From Melastoma dodecandrum (Eukaryota; Streptophyta; Magnoliopsida; Myrtales; Melastomataceae), in the NCBI GenBank assembly GCA_029817715.1, contig JARUPY010000087.1:1240001-1304000 (forward strand): a stretch of 64,000 bases of DNA, in the 5' to 3' direction. The notes below the pieces were generated by a model, which ran no database searches, was not told where the DNA came from, and saw only the letters and a list, made by a program, of their open reading frames with translations. Shown here piece by piece: positions 1 to 12,008 of the stretch (positions are counted from its first letter, which is position 1; each line of letters starts with the position of its first letter). Made by a program: the position numbers and the translations under genes.

Positions 1-1560
1 GGGTTTATAGAGGGATTTTCGAATTGTAGATGGTCGAACAACAAGAAATATGATTGCTATTCTTAATGGATCAGGATTAATTTAAGTTCGTTACGTCACT
101 CTTAGATTATTTTGTTAATATCACAAGAAGATATTAAATTTTCATGCATTGTTTCTGTTGTATAATAGACGATGAAGTCTTAGTAATGCACAGTTCAACT
201 CATGGCGATTTCAATCCAATGATTAAGGTTTGTCATTTTTCAGAAAAGCGGCAATTCGTTATCTAAAAGGCTCTTTTTGTTGAAAGGAATTTTGCTATAA
301 GTTTTTAACTTGCTTTTAATGATATCAGGCTATTCGCAATCCTGTTTTTCTTTTCCTTGACATTGTGTCAGGTAACAATGGTAAAGGAACCATGTTAAAG
401 GCCGTAGAGTTTGCTACCTCCGTATGTGAGATAGTTGATGTTTACGGATATTCCTTCGATCCCTCTAATACAAAAGGGTGAATAGATATTATTTATGCTA
501 TTTTGACCTGTGTTAGTTATGTGGTTAATGATTCTACACGGCAGTTGGATAATTAGGTAATTTTGTTGTCATTCATAGGTTTCCCTATTTTTCATCTTTG
601 AGAAGATTACGAACAAATCCCCGAGAATAAATATACTATCGACTTTTGGATTGCCTTGTGGTATGTGTTTAGTCTACACTTTGGGCATATATTTAACCCA
701 GACTTCTAGTTTTTAAAGATTGTTTCTAACTTTGTTGGTTCATTTTTTGTCGTAGGTTGTTAGGATGAATACTCCAGACATGCGTAAATCAAATAACACG
801 AATTTAACTGGCGTAAGTTAGTGAGGAATGCCTATGAAGCAGCATCATGGATGCCTATGAACCTAGCTCATGGGTGAGTCTGATACCACTGTTCTCGACC
901 CAAAAGCTAGCTCATGGGTGAGTCTTTCCCTGAACCATTTTAAAGTAAGTACCCAGCTCCTTCCACAACCAATGTGGGGGCATCAGAGTGGGCTTTTAAC
1001 CATCCACTCTCCCGGCATTCCGGCAGAATGTCGCGAATCGGGCTCTGATACCACTGGCTTTCTCTCAACCTTATAAGTGAGTACCCAACCCCTTTCACAA
1101 CCGTGTTGGGTGCCAGTTCACGCCCTTCACACATCAGGTGGGTGTTCAACCATTAACTCTACCAGCATTTCGGTGTATTACTGCGAAGCGGGCTCTGATA
1201 CTAGAGTTTGATGCCATTATTCTTGTGTATATGTTATCCAGTGGCTCATTGTGAGGGGTATTTGGATATGTTCCTCCCATCAAGATCTCCTTTTGTTTCA
1301 CGACAGTATCGTACATGTGCTGTCGTTGGGAACTCAATGGAGCTACGAGTGAGTAATTTCGAAAAGAAGATCAACCAACATACGACTGTAATTATAATAA
1401 ATGATGCCCCAGGGAATGAGGCAAGAATTTTTCTATTACCATGTATAATTCTTTCTTTTCTATATTCTACTAGGCTAAATCTTCTAATTGAGTTTTTGAT
1501 TCAATTAGGTGTTATTCTCATTATTTTATCAATTTTTTCTCAGACTTATTCTTCATTTGT
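1..1560 (+). pseudogene. GT29 sialyltransferase-like pseudogene, unit 1
   Basis: Reading spliced in the GT29 order, exon remnants are: 1-78 (VGL-stop-RDFRIV, then NMIAILNGS); 169-227 (DDEVLVMHSSTHGDFNPMIK); 329-479 (NPVFLFLDIVSG, KGTMLKAVEFATSVCEIVDVYG); 579-660 (FPYFSSLRR, IYYRLLDCL); 756-860 (VRMNTPDMRKSNN, RNAYEAASWM). The LTR-like block is at 870-1205. The motif-L exon is about 1230-1420 (RTCAVVGNSMEL, INQHTTVIIINDAPGNE). These match my recollection of plant GT29 proteins, Golgi type II membrane glycosyltransferase homologues. An in-frame TAG replaces the expected Lys of VGLKRDF, the donor after NGS reads GA instead of GT, and the donor after motif L reads GC. It shares a C-terminal-exon variant with unit 6. 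Confidence 0.8.
870..1205 (-). mobile_element. Solo-LTR/TRIM-like modules inside each array unit
   Basis: On the minus strand two or three short modules follow each other. Each ends with a motif complementary to the initiator tRNA-Met 3' end (AGTGGTATCAGAGC, best at 1042-1055; shorter at 880-890; a degenerate one near 1190). Upstream of these lie the 'GAGCTAGCTTTTGGG' block, a TATA-like TTATAAGG (1069-1076) and CCCCACATTGG (969-979). This order, promoter-like elements then primer-binding-site motif, is that of small LTR retroelements. Equivalent blocks are at 2430-2765, 3991-4326, 5555-5890, 7120-7431, 8651-8986, 10207-10517 and 11739-12008. The element family is an inference; no internal coding region is present. 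Confidence 0.6.
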
Positions 1561-3120
1561 GGGTTTATAGAGGGATTTTCGAATTGTAGATGGTCGAACA
1601 ACAAGAAATATGATTGCTATTCTTAATGGATCAGGATTAATTTAAGTTCGTTACGTCACTCTTAGATTATTTTGTTAATATCACAAGAAGATATTAAATT
1701 TTCATGCATTGTTTCTGTTGTATAATAGACGATGAAGTCTTAGTAATGCACAGTTCAACTCATGGCGATTTCAATCCAATGATTAAGGTTTGTCATTTTT
1801 CAGAAAAGCGGCAATTCGTTATCTAAAAGGCTCTTTTGTTGAAAGGAATTTTGCTATAAGTTTTTAACTTGTTTTTAATGATATCAGGCCATTCGCAATC
1901 CTGTATTTCTTTTCCTTGGCATTGTGCCAGGTAACAATGCTAAAGGAACCATGTTAAAGGCCGTAGAGTTTGCTACCTCCGTATGTGAGATAGTTGATGT
2001 TTACGGATATTCCTTCGATCCCTCTAATACAAAAGGGTGAATAGATATTATTTATGCTATTTTGACCTGTGTTAGTTATGTGGTTAATGATTCTACACGG
2101 CAGTTGGATAATTAGGTAATTTTGTTGTCATTCATAGGTTTCCCTATTTTTCATCTTTGAGAAGATTACGAACAAATCCCCGAGAATAAATATACTATCG
2201 ACTTTTGGATTGTCTTGTGGTATGTGTTTACTCTAGACTTTGGGCAAATATTTAACCCAGACTTCTATCTTTAAAGATTGTTTCTAACTTTGTTGGTTCA
2301 TTTTTTTGTCGTAGGTTATTAGGATGAATACTCCAGACCTGCGTAAATCAAATAACACGAGTTTTAACTGGCGTAACTTAGTGATGAATGCCTATGAAAC
2401 AGCATCATGGATGCCTATGAAGCTAGCTCATGGGTGAGTCTGATACCACTGTTCTCGACCCAAAAGCTAGCTCATGGGTGAGTCTTTCCCTGAACCATTT
2501 TAAAGTAAGTACCCAGCTCCTTCCACAACCAATGTGGGGGCATCAGAGTGGGCTTTTAACCATCCACTCTCCCGGCATTCCGGCAGAATGTCGCGAATCG
2601 GGCTCTGATACCACTGGCTTTCTCTCAACCTTATAAGTGAGTACCCAACCCCTTTCACAACCGTGTTGGGTGCCAGTTCACGCCCTTCACACATCAGGTG
2701 GGTGTTCAACCATTAACTCTACCAGCATTTCGGTGTATTACTGCGAAGCGGGCTCTGATACTAGAGTTTGATGCCATTATTCTTGTGTATATGTTATCCA
2801 GTGGCTCATTGTGAGGGGTATTTGGATATGTTCCTCCCATCAAGATCTCCTTTTGTTTCACGACAGTATCGTACATGTGCTGTCGTTGGGAACTCAATGG
2901 AGCTACGAGTGAGTAATTTCGAAAAGAAGATCAACCAACATACGACTGTAATTATAATAAATGATGCCCCAGGGAATGAGGCAAGAATTTTTCTATTACC
3001 ATGTATAATTCTTTCTTTTCTATATTCTACTAGGCTAAATCTTCTAATTGAGTTTTTGATTCAATTAGGTGTTATTCTCATTATTTTATCAATTTTTTCT
3101 CAGACTTATTCTTCATTTGT
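1561..3120 (+). pseudogene. GT29 sialyltransferase-like pseudogene, unit 2
   Basis: Same structure and same disabling changes as unit 1. Private differences include one fewer T near 1832 and a 'gccattcgcaatcctgtatt' variant near 1888. The C-terminal exon carries the 'agacctgcg' and 'gtgatgaatgcctatgaaac' variant shared with units 3, 4, 5 and 7. The LTR-like block is at 2430-2765 and the motif-L exon ends at about 2980 with a GC donor. Confidence 0.8.
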
Positions 3121-4681
3121 GGGTTTATAGAGGGATTTTCGAATTGTAGATGGTCGAACAACAAGAAATATGATTGCTATTCTTAATGGATCAGGATTAA
3201 TTTAAGTTCGTTACGTCACTCTTAGATTATTTTGTTAATATCACAAGAAGATATTAAATTTTCATGCATTGTTTCTGTTGTATAATAGACGATGAAGTCT
3301 TAGTAATGCACAGTTCAACTCATGGCGATTTCAATCCAATGATTAAGGTTTGTCATTTTTCAGAAAAGCGGCAATTCGTTATCTAAAAGGCTCTTTTTGT
3401 TGAAAGGAATTTTGCTATAAGTTTTTAACTTGCTTTTAATGATATCAGGCTATTCGCAATCCTGTTTTTCTTTTCCGTGACATTGTGTCAGGTAACAATG
3501 CTAAAGGAACCATGTTAAAGGCCGTAGAGTTTGCTACCTCCGTATGTGAGATAGTTGATGTTTACGGATATTCCTTCGATCCCTCTAATACAAAAGGGTG
3601 AATAGATATTATTTATGCTATTTTGACCTGTGTTAGTTATGTGGTTAATGATTCTACACGGCAGTTGGATAATTAGGTAATTTTGTTGTCATTCATAGGT
3701 TTCCCTATTTTTCATCTTTGAGAAGATTACGAACAAATCCCCGAGAATAAATATACTATCGACTTTTGGATTGTCTTGTGGTATGTGTTTACTCTAGACT
3801 TTGGGCAAATATTTAACCCAGACTTCTATCTTTAAAGATTGTTTCTAACTTTGTTGGTTCATTTTTTTGTCGTAGGTTATTAGGATGAATACTCCAGACC
3901 TGCGTAAATCAAATAACACGAGTTTTAACTGGCGTAACTTAGTGATGAATGCCTATGAAACAGCATCATGGATGCCTATGAAGCTAGCTCATGGGTGAGT
4001 CTGATACCACTGTTCTCGACCCAAAAGCTAGCTCATGGGTGAGTCTTTCCCTGAACCATTTTAAAGTAAGTACCCAGCTCCTTCCACAACCAATGTGGGG
4101 GCATCAGAGTGGGCTTTTAACCATCCACTCTCCCGGCATTCCGGCAGAATGTCGCGAATCGGGCTCTGATACCACTGGCTTTCTCTCAACCTTATAAGTG
4201 AGTACCCAACCCCTTTCACAACCGTGTTGGGTGCCAGTTCACGCCCTTCACACATCAGGTGGGTGTTCAACCATTAACTCTACCAGCATTTCGGTGTATT
4301 ACTGCGAAGCGGGCTCTGATACTAGAGTTTGATGCCATTATTCTTGTGTATATGTTATCCAGTGGCTCATTGTGAGGGGTATTTGGATATGTTCCTCCCA
4401 TCAAGATCTCCTTTTGTTTCACGACAGTATCGTACATGTGCTGTCGTTGGGAACTCAATGGAGCTACGAGTGAGTAATTTCGAAAAGAAGATCAACCAAC
4501 ATACGACTGTAATTATAATAAATGATGCCCCAGGGAATGAGGCAAGAATTTTCCTATTACCATGTATAATTCTTTCTTTTCTATATTCTACTAGGCTAAA
4601 TCTTCTAATTGAGTTTTTGATTCAATTAGGTGTTATTCTCATTATTTTATCAATTTTTTCTCAGACTTATTCTTCATTTGT
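3121..4681 (+). pseudogene. GT29 sialyltransferase-like pseudogene, unit 3
   Basis: Same architecture and same stop in the VGL exon. Close to unit 2 in the C-terminal exon but to unit 1 around 3400-3470, so it looks like a mosaic. The LTR-like block is at 3991-4326. The motif-L exon ends with GC in place of GT. Confidence 0.8.
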
Positions 4682-6245
4682 GGGTTTATAGAGGGATTTT
4701 CGAATTGTAGATGGTCGAACAACAAGAAATATGATTGCTATTCTTAATGGATCAGGATTAATTTAAGTTCGTTACGTCACTCTTAGATTATTTTGTTAAT
4801 ATCACAAGAAGATATTAAATTTTCATGCATTGTTTCTGTTGTATAATAGACGATGAAGTCTTAGTAATGCACAGTTCAACTCATGGCGATTTCAATCCAA
4901 TGATTAAGGTTTGTCATTTTTCAGAAAAGCGGCAATTCGTTATCTAAAAGGCTCTTTTTGTTGAAAGGAATTTTGCTATAAGTTTTTAACTTGCTTTTAA
5001 TGATATCAGGCTATTCGCAATCCTGTTTTTCTTTTCCTTGACATTGTGTCAGGTAACAATGGTAAAGGAACCATGTTAAAGGCCGTAGAGTTTGCTACCT
5101 CCGTATGTGAGATAGTTGATGTTTACGGATATTCCTTCGATCCCTCTAATACAAAAGGGTGAATAGATATTATTTATGCTATTTTGACCTCTGTTAGTTA
5201 TGTGCTTAATGATTATCCTACACGGCAGTTGGATAATTAGGTAATTTTGTTGTCATTCATAGGTTTCCCTATTTTTCATCTTTGAGAAGATTACGAACAA
5301 ATCCCCGAGAATAAATATACTATCGACTTTTGGATTGTCTTGTGGTATGTGTTTACTCTAGACTTTGGGCAAATATTTAACCCAGACTTCTATCTTTAAA
5401 GATTGTTTCTAACTTTGTTGGTTCATTTTTTTGTCGTAGGTTATTAGGATGAATACTCCAGACCTGCGTAAATCAAATAACACGAGTTTTAACTGGCGTA
5501 ACTTAGTGATGAATGCCTATGAAACAGCATCATGGATGCCTATGAAGCTAGCTCATGGGTGAGTCTGATACCACTGTTCTCGACCCAAAAGCTAGCTCAT
5601 GGGTGAGTCTTTCCCTGAACCATTTTAAAGTAAGTACCCAGCTCCTTCCACAACCAATGTGGGGGGATCAGAGTGGGCTTTTAATCATCCACTCTCCCGG
5701 CATTCCGGCAGAATGTCGCGAATCGGGCTCTGATACCACTGGCTTTCTCTCAACCTTATAAGTGAGTACCCAACCCCTTTCACAACCGTGTTGGGTGCCA
5801 GTTCACGCCCTTCACACATCAGGTGGGTGTTCAACCATTAACTCTACCAGCATTTCGGTGTATTACTGCGAAGCGGGCTCTGATACTAGAGTTTGATGTC
5901 ATTATTCTTGTGTATATGTTATCCAGTGGCTCATTGTGAGGGGTATTTGGATATGTTCCTCCCATCAAGATCTCCTTTTGTTTCACGACAGTATCGTACA
6001 TGTGCTGTCGTTGGGAACTCAATGGAGCTACGAGTGAGTAATTTCGAAAAGAAGATCAACCAACATACGACTGTAATTATAATAAATGATGCCCCAGGGA
6101 ATGAGGCAAGAATTTTTCTATTACCATGTATAATTCTTTCTTTTCTATATTCTACTAGGCTAAATCTTCTAATTGAGTTTTTGATTCAATTAGGTGTTAT
6201 TCTCATTATTTTATCAATTTTTTCTCAGACTTATTCTTCATTTGT
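4682..6245 (+). pseudogene. GT29 sialyltransferase-like pseudogene, unit 4
   Basis: Same architecture; the longest unit (1564 bp) because of a small insertion near 5214 ('gattatcctacacgg'). The LTR-like block is at 5555-5890, with 'ggggggatcag' and 'taatcatcc' variants. The motif-L exon retains CAVVGNSMEL but not the intact donor. Confidence 0.8.
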
Positions 6246-7781
6246 GGGTTTATAGAGGGATTTTCGAATTGTAGATGGTCGAACAACAAGAAATATGATT
6301 GCTATTCTTAATGGATCAGGATTAATTTAAGTTCGTTACGTCACTCTTAGATTATTTTGTTAATATCACAAGAAGATATTAAATTTTCATGCATTGTTTC
6401 TGTTGTATAATAGACGATGAAGTCTTAGTAATGCACAGTTCAACTCATGGCGATTTCAATCCAATGATTAAGGTTTGTCATTTTTCAGAAAAGCGGCAAT
6501 TCGTTATCTAAAAGGCTCTTTTTGTTGAAAGGAATTTTGCTATAAGTTTTTAACTTGCTTTTAATGATATCAGGCTATTCGCAATCCTGTTTTTCTTTTC
6601 CTTGACATTGTGTCAGGTAACAATGGTAAAGGAACCATGTTAAAGGCCGTAGAGTTTGCTACCTCCGTATGTGAGATAGTTGATGTTTACGGATATTCCT
6701 TCGATCCCTCTAATACAAAAGGGTGAATAGATATTATTTATGCTATTTTGACCTCTGTTAGTTATGTGGTTAATGATTCTACACGGCAGTTGGATAATTA
6801 GGTAATTTTGTTGTCATTCATAGGTTTCCCTATTTTTCATCTTTGAGAAGATTACGAACAAATCCCCGAGAATAAATATACTATCGACTTTTGGATTGTC
6901 TTGTGGTATGTGTTTACTCTAGACTTTGGGCAAATATTTAACCCAGACTTCTATCTTTAAAGATTGTTTCTAACTTTGTTGGTTCATTTTTTTGTCGTAG
7001 GTTATTAGGATGAATACTCCAGACCTGCGTAAATCAAATAACACGAGTTTTAACTGGCGTAACTTAGTGATGAATGCCTATGAAACAGCATCATGGATGC
7101 CTATGAAGCTAGCTCATGGGTGAGTCTGATACCACTGTTCTCGACCCAAAAGCTAGCTCATGGGTGAGTCTTTCCCTGAACCATTTTAAAGTAAGTACCC
7201 AGCTCCTTCCACAACCAATGTGGGGACATCAGAGTGGGCTTTTAACCATCCACTCTCCCGGGCTCTGATACCACTGGCTTTCTCTCAACCTTATAAGTGA
7301 GTACCCAACCCCTTTCACAACCGTGTTGAGTGCTAGTTCACCCCCTTCACACATCAGGTGGGTGTTTAACCATTAACTCTACCAGCATTTCGGTGTATTA
7401 CGGCGAAGCGGGCTCTAATACTAGAGTTGGATGCCATTATTCTTGTGTATATGTTATCCAGTGGCTCATTGTGGGGAGTATTTGGATATGTTCCTTCCAT
7501 CAAGATCTCCTTTTGTTTCATGACAGTATCGTACATGTGCTGTCGTTGGGAACTCAATGGAGCTACTTGTGAGTAATTTCGAAAAGGACATCAACCAACA
7601 TACGACTGTAATTATAATAAATGATGCCCCTGTGAATGTGGCAAGAATTTTCCTATTACCATGTATAATTCTTTCTTTTCTATATTCTACTAGGCTAAAT
7701 CTTTTAATTGAGTTTTCGATTCAATTAGGTGTTATTCTCATTATTTTATCAATTTTTTTCTCAGACTTATTCTTCATTTGT
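6246..7781 (+). pseudogene. GT29 sialyltransferase-like pseudogene, unit 5
   Basis: Same architecture, 1536 bp. The LTR-like block (7120-7431) lacks the stretch that in other units runs from the end of 'ctctcccgg' to 'gaatcgg', giving 'ctctcccgggctctgatacc' near 7252-7271. Unit 7 carries the same deletion. The motif-L exon reads ELLVSNFEKDINQHTTV then NDAPVNV, which is intermediate between units 1-4 and unit 7. The donor is GC. Confidence 0.8.
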
Positions 7782-9341
7782 GGGTTTATAGAGGGATTTT
7801 CGAATTGTAGATGGTCGAACAACAAGAAATATGATTGCTATTCTTAATGGATCAGGATTAATTTAAGTTCGTTACGTCACTCTTAGATTATTTTGTTAAT
7901 ATCACAAGAAGATATTAAATTTTCATGCATTGTTTCTGTTGTATAATAGACGATGAAGTCTTAGTAATGCACAGTTCAACTCATGGCGATTTCAATCCAA
8001 TGATTAAGGTTTATCATTTTTCAGAAAAGCAGCAATTCCTTATCTAAAAGGCTCTTTTTGTTGAAAGGAATTTTGCTATAAGTTTTTAACTTGCTTTTAA
8101 TGATATCAGGCTATTCGCAATCTTGTATTTCTTTTCCTTGACATTGTGTCAGGTAACAATGCTAAAGGAACCATGTTAAAGGCCGTAGAGTTTGCTACCT
8201 CCGTATGTGAGATAGTTGATGTTTACGGATATTCCTTCGATCCCTCTAATACAAAAGGGTGAATAGATATTATTTATGCTATTTTGACCTCTGTTAGTTA
8301 TGTGGTTAATGATTCTACACGGCAGTTGGATAATTAGATAATTTTGTTGTCATTCTTAGGTTTCCCTATTTTTCATCTTTGAGAAGATTACGAACAAATC
8401 CCCGAGAATAAATGTACTATCGACTTTTGGATTGCCTTGTGGTATGTGTTTAGTCTACACTTTGGGCATATATTTAACCCAGACTTCTAGTTTTTAAAGA
8501 TTGTTTCTAACTTTGTTGGTTCATTTTTTGTCGTAGGTTATTAGGATGAATACTCCAGACATGCGTAAATCAAATAACACGAATTTAACTGGCGTAACTT
8601 AGTGAGGAATGCCTATGAAGCAGCATCATGGATGCCTATGAACCTAGCTCATGGGTGAGTTTGATACCACTGTTCTCGACCCAAAAGCTAGCTCATGGGT
8701 GAGTCTTTCCCTGAACCATTTTAAAGTAAGTACCCAGCTCCTTCCACAACCAATGTGGGGGCATCAGAGTGGGCTTTTAACCATCCACTCTCCCGGCATT
8801 CCGGCAGAATGTCGCGAATCGGGCTCTGATACCACTGGCTTTCTCTCAACCTTATAAGTGAGTACCCGACCCCGTTCACAACCATGTTGGGTGCCAGTTC
8901 ACGCCCTTCACACATCAGGTGGGTGTTCAACCATTAACTCTACCAGCATTTCGGTGTATTACTGCGAAGCGGGCTCTGATACTAGAGTTTGATGCCATTA
9001 TTCTTGTGTATATGTTATCCAGTGGCTCATTGTGAGGGGTATTTGGATATGTTCCTCCCATCAAGATCTCCTTTTGTTTCACGACAGTATCGTACATGTG
9101 CTGTCGTTGGGAACTCAATGGAGCTACGAGTGAGTAATTTCGAAAAGAAGATCAACCAACATACGACTGTAATTATAATAAATGATGCCCCAGGGAATGA
9201 GGCAAGAATTTTTCTATTACCATGTATAATTCTTTCTTTTCTATATTCTACTAGGCTAAATCTTCTAATTGAGTTTTTGATTCAATTAGGTGTTATTCTC
9301 ATTATTTTATCAATTTTTTCTCAGACTTATTCTTCATTTGT
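7782..9341 (+). pseudogene. GT29 sialyltransferase-like pseudogene, unit 6
   Basis: Same architecture, 1560 bp. It has the full-length LTR-like block (8651-8986) despite lying between the two deleted-type units 5 and 7. It shares the 'gggcatatatttaacc' and 'gacatgcgtaaatc' variants with unit 1. The motif-L exon is of the unit 1-4 type. Confidence 0.8.
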
Positions 9342-10868
9342 GGGTTTATAGAGGGATTTTCGAATTGTAGATGGTCGAACAACAAGAAATATGATTGCTA
9401 TTCTTAATGGATCAGGATTAATTTAAGTTCGTTACGTCACTCTTAGATTATTTTGTTAATATCACAAGAAGATATTAAATTTTCATGCATTGTTTCTGTT
9501 GTATAATAGACGATGAAGTCTTAGTAATGCACAGTTCAACTCATGGCGATTTCAATCCAATGATTAAGGTTTGTCATTTTTCAGAAAAGCGGCAATTCGT
9601 TATCTAAAAGGCTCTTTTTGTTGAAAGGAATTTTGCTATAAGTTTTTAACTTGCTTTTAATGATATCAGGCTATTCGCAATCCTGTTTTTCTTTTCCTTG
9701 ACATTGTGTCAGGTAACAATGGTAAAGGAACCATGTTAAAGGCCGTAGAGTTTGCTACCTCCGTATGTGAGATAGTTGATGTTTACGGATATTCCTTCGA
9801 TCCTTCTAATACAAAAGGGTGAATAGATATTATTTATGCTATTTTGACCTGTGTTAGTTATGTGGTTAATGATTCTACACGGCAGTTGGATAATTAGGTA
9901 ATTTTGTTGTCATTCATAGGTTTCCCTATTTTTCATCTTTGAGAAGATTACGAACAAATCCCCGAGAATAAATATACTATCGACTTTTGGATTGTCTTGT
10001 GGTATGTGTTTACTCTAGACTTTAGGCAAATTTTTATCCCAGACTTCTATCTTTAAAGATTGTTTCTAACTTTGTTGGTTCATTTTTTTATCGTAGGTTA
10101 TTAGTCCAGACCTGCGTAAATCAAATAACACGAGTTTTAACTGGCGTAACTTAGTGATGAATGCCTATGAAAAAGCATCATGGATGCCTATGAAGCTAGC
10201 TCATGGGTGAGTCTGATACCACTGTTCTCGACCCAAAAGCTAGCTCATGGGTGAGTCTTTCCCTGAACCATTTTAAAGTAAGTACCCAGCTCCTTCCACA
10301 ACCAATGTGGGGACATCAGAGTGGGCTTTTAACCATCCACTCTCCCGGGCTCTGATACCACTGGCTTTCTCTCAACCTTATAAGTGAGTACCCAACCACT
10401 TTCACAACCGTGTTGAGTGCTAGTTCACCCCCTTCACACATCAGGTGGGTGTTTAACCATTAACTCTACCAGCATTTCGGTGTATTACGGCGAAGCGGGC
10501 TCTAATACTAGAGTTGGATGCCATTATTCTTGTGTATATGTTATCCGGTGGCTCATTGTGAGGAGTATTTGGATATGATCCTCCCATCAAGATCTCCTTT
10601 TGTTCCTCGACAGTATCGTACATGTGCTGTCGTAGGGAACTCAATGGAGCTACTAAAGAGTAATTTCGGAAAGGAGATCGACCAACATACGACTGTAATT
10701 AGAATAAATGACGCCCCTGTGAATGAGGTAAGAATTTTCGTATTACCATGTATAATTCTTTCTTTTCTATATTCTACTAGGCTAAATCTTCTAACTGAGT
10801 TTTTGATTCAATTAGGTGTTATTATCATTATTTTATCAATTTTTTTCTCAGACTTATTCTTCATTTGT
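9342..10868 (+). pseudogene. GT29 sialyltransferase-like pseudogene, unit 7 (best-kept motif L)
   Basis: 1527 bp; lacks 'gatgaatac' near 10104 and has the same LTR-block deletion as unit 5. Its motif-L exon (about 10535-10727) is the least decayed in the array: HCEEYLDMILPSRSPF, RQYRTCAVVGNSMELLKS and DQHTTVIRINDAPVNE, followed by a canonical GTAAGA donor at 10728. This is the sequence that best supports a GT29 origin, because plant GT29 proteins carry CAVVGNSGDLLK and a following APVNE stretch in sialylmotif L. The downstream VGL exon in the next unit still has the TAG, so it is not a functional gene. Confidence 0.82.
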
Positions 10869-12008
10869 GGGTTTATAGAGGGATTTTCGAATTGTAGATG
10901 GTCGAACAACAAGAAATATGATTGCTATTCTTAATGGATCAGGATTAATTTAAGTTCGTTACGTCACTCTTAGATTATTTTGTTAATATCACAAGAAGAT
11001 ATTAAATTTTCATGCATTGTTTCTGTTGTATAATAGACGATGAAGTCTTAGTAATGCACAGTTCAACTCATGGCGATTTCAATCCAATGATTAAGGTTTA
11101 TCATTTTTCAGAAAAGCAGCAATTCCTTATCTAAAAGGCTCTTTTTGTTGAAAGGAATTTTGCTATAAGTTTTTAACTTGCTTTTAATGATATCAGGCTA
11201 TTCGCAATCTTGTATTTCTTTTCCTTGACATTGTGTCAGGTAACAATGCTAAAGGAACCATGTTAAAGGCCGTAGAGTTTGCTACCTCCGTATGTGAGAT
11301 AGTTGATGTTTACGGATATTCCTTCGATCCCTCTAATACAAAAGGGTGAATAGATATTATTTATGCTATTTTGACCTGTGTTAGTTATGTGGTTAATGAT
11401 TCTACACGGCAGTTGGATAATTAGGTAATTTTGTTGTCATTCATAGGTTTCCCTATTTTTCATCTTTGAGAAGATTACGAACAAATCCCCGAGAATAAAT
11501 ATACTATCGACTTTTGGATTGTCTTGTGGTATGTGTTTAGTCTAGACTTTGGGCATATATTTAACCTAGACTTCTAGTTTTTAAGGATTATTTCTAACTT
11601 TGTTGGTTCATTTTTTTTCATAGGTTATTAGGATGAATACTCCAGACATGCGTAAATCAAATAACACGAGTTTTAACTGGCGTAACTTAGTGAGGAATGC
11701 CTATGAAGCAGCATCATGGATGCCTATGAAGCTAGCTCATGGGTGAGTCTGATACCACTGTTCTCGACCCAAAAGCTAGCTCATGGGTGAGACTTTCCCT
11801 GAACCATTTTAATGTAAGTACCCTGCTCCTTCCACAACCAATGTGGGGGCATCAGAGTGGGCTTTTAACCATCCACTCTCCCGGCATTTCGGCGGATTGT
11901 TGCAAACCGGGCTGGGATACTACTGGTATCCGAGCCCCATCCTTATAAGTGAGCACCCAACCCCTTTCACAACCGTGTTGAGTGCTAGTTCACTCCCTTC
12001 ACACATCA
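10869..12008 (+). pseudogene. GT29 sialyltransferase-like pseudogene, partial unit 8
   Basis: The last, truncated unit. It keeps the VGL-stop exon, the DDEV exon, the KGTMLKAVEFATS exon, the YYRLLDCL exon and the C-terminal exon (MNTPDMRKSNNTSFNWR), then ends within the LTR-like block (11739-12008) at 'cttcacacatcag'. No motif-L exon follows. Its C-terminal exon ('gacatgcg', 'gagttttaac', 'gtgaggaatgcct') is closest to the diverged copy at 34.7 kb, suggesting this end of the array is nearest the ancestral state. Confidence 0.75.

Larger units (their letters stand above)
1..12008 (+). repeat. Tandem array of ~1.56-kb GT29-like pseudogene units
   Basis: Seven full periods plus one partial unit, measured from the recurring anchor 'gggtttatagagggattttc' at 1, 1561, 3121, 4682, 6246, 7782, 9342 and 10869. 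Period lengths are 1560, 1560, 1561, 1564, 1536, 1560 and 1527. The units are nearly identical by eye. The array starts at or before base 1, so its true length is unknown, and it stops inside an LTR-like module near 12008. Each unit carries, in order, exon remnants of a plant sialyltransferase-like (GT29) gene, then minus-strand LTR-like modules, then the sialylmotif-L exon. Head-to-tail arrangement and shared small variants point to unequal crossing over with conversion. Confidence 0.95.

Noticed and set aside
940..1149. Recurring open frames of 60-140 codons in the 1-12 kb array
   Set aside because: They cross exon/intron borders of the GT29-like reading and LTR-like modules; they recur only because the DNA recurs.
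880..1205. tRNA genes at the 'gctctgatacca' motifs
   Set aside because: Only the 12-18 bases complementary to the tRNA-Met 3' end are present; no cloverleaf. They are PBS-type motifs.
1..12008. Centromeric satellite
   Set aside because: Units are gene- and LTR-derived, long, and flanked by other gene fragments; nothing else in the window suggests a centromere.
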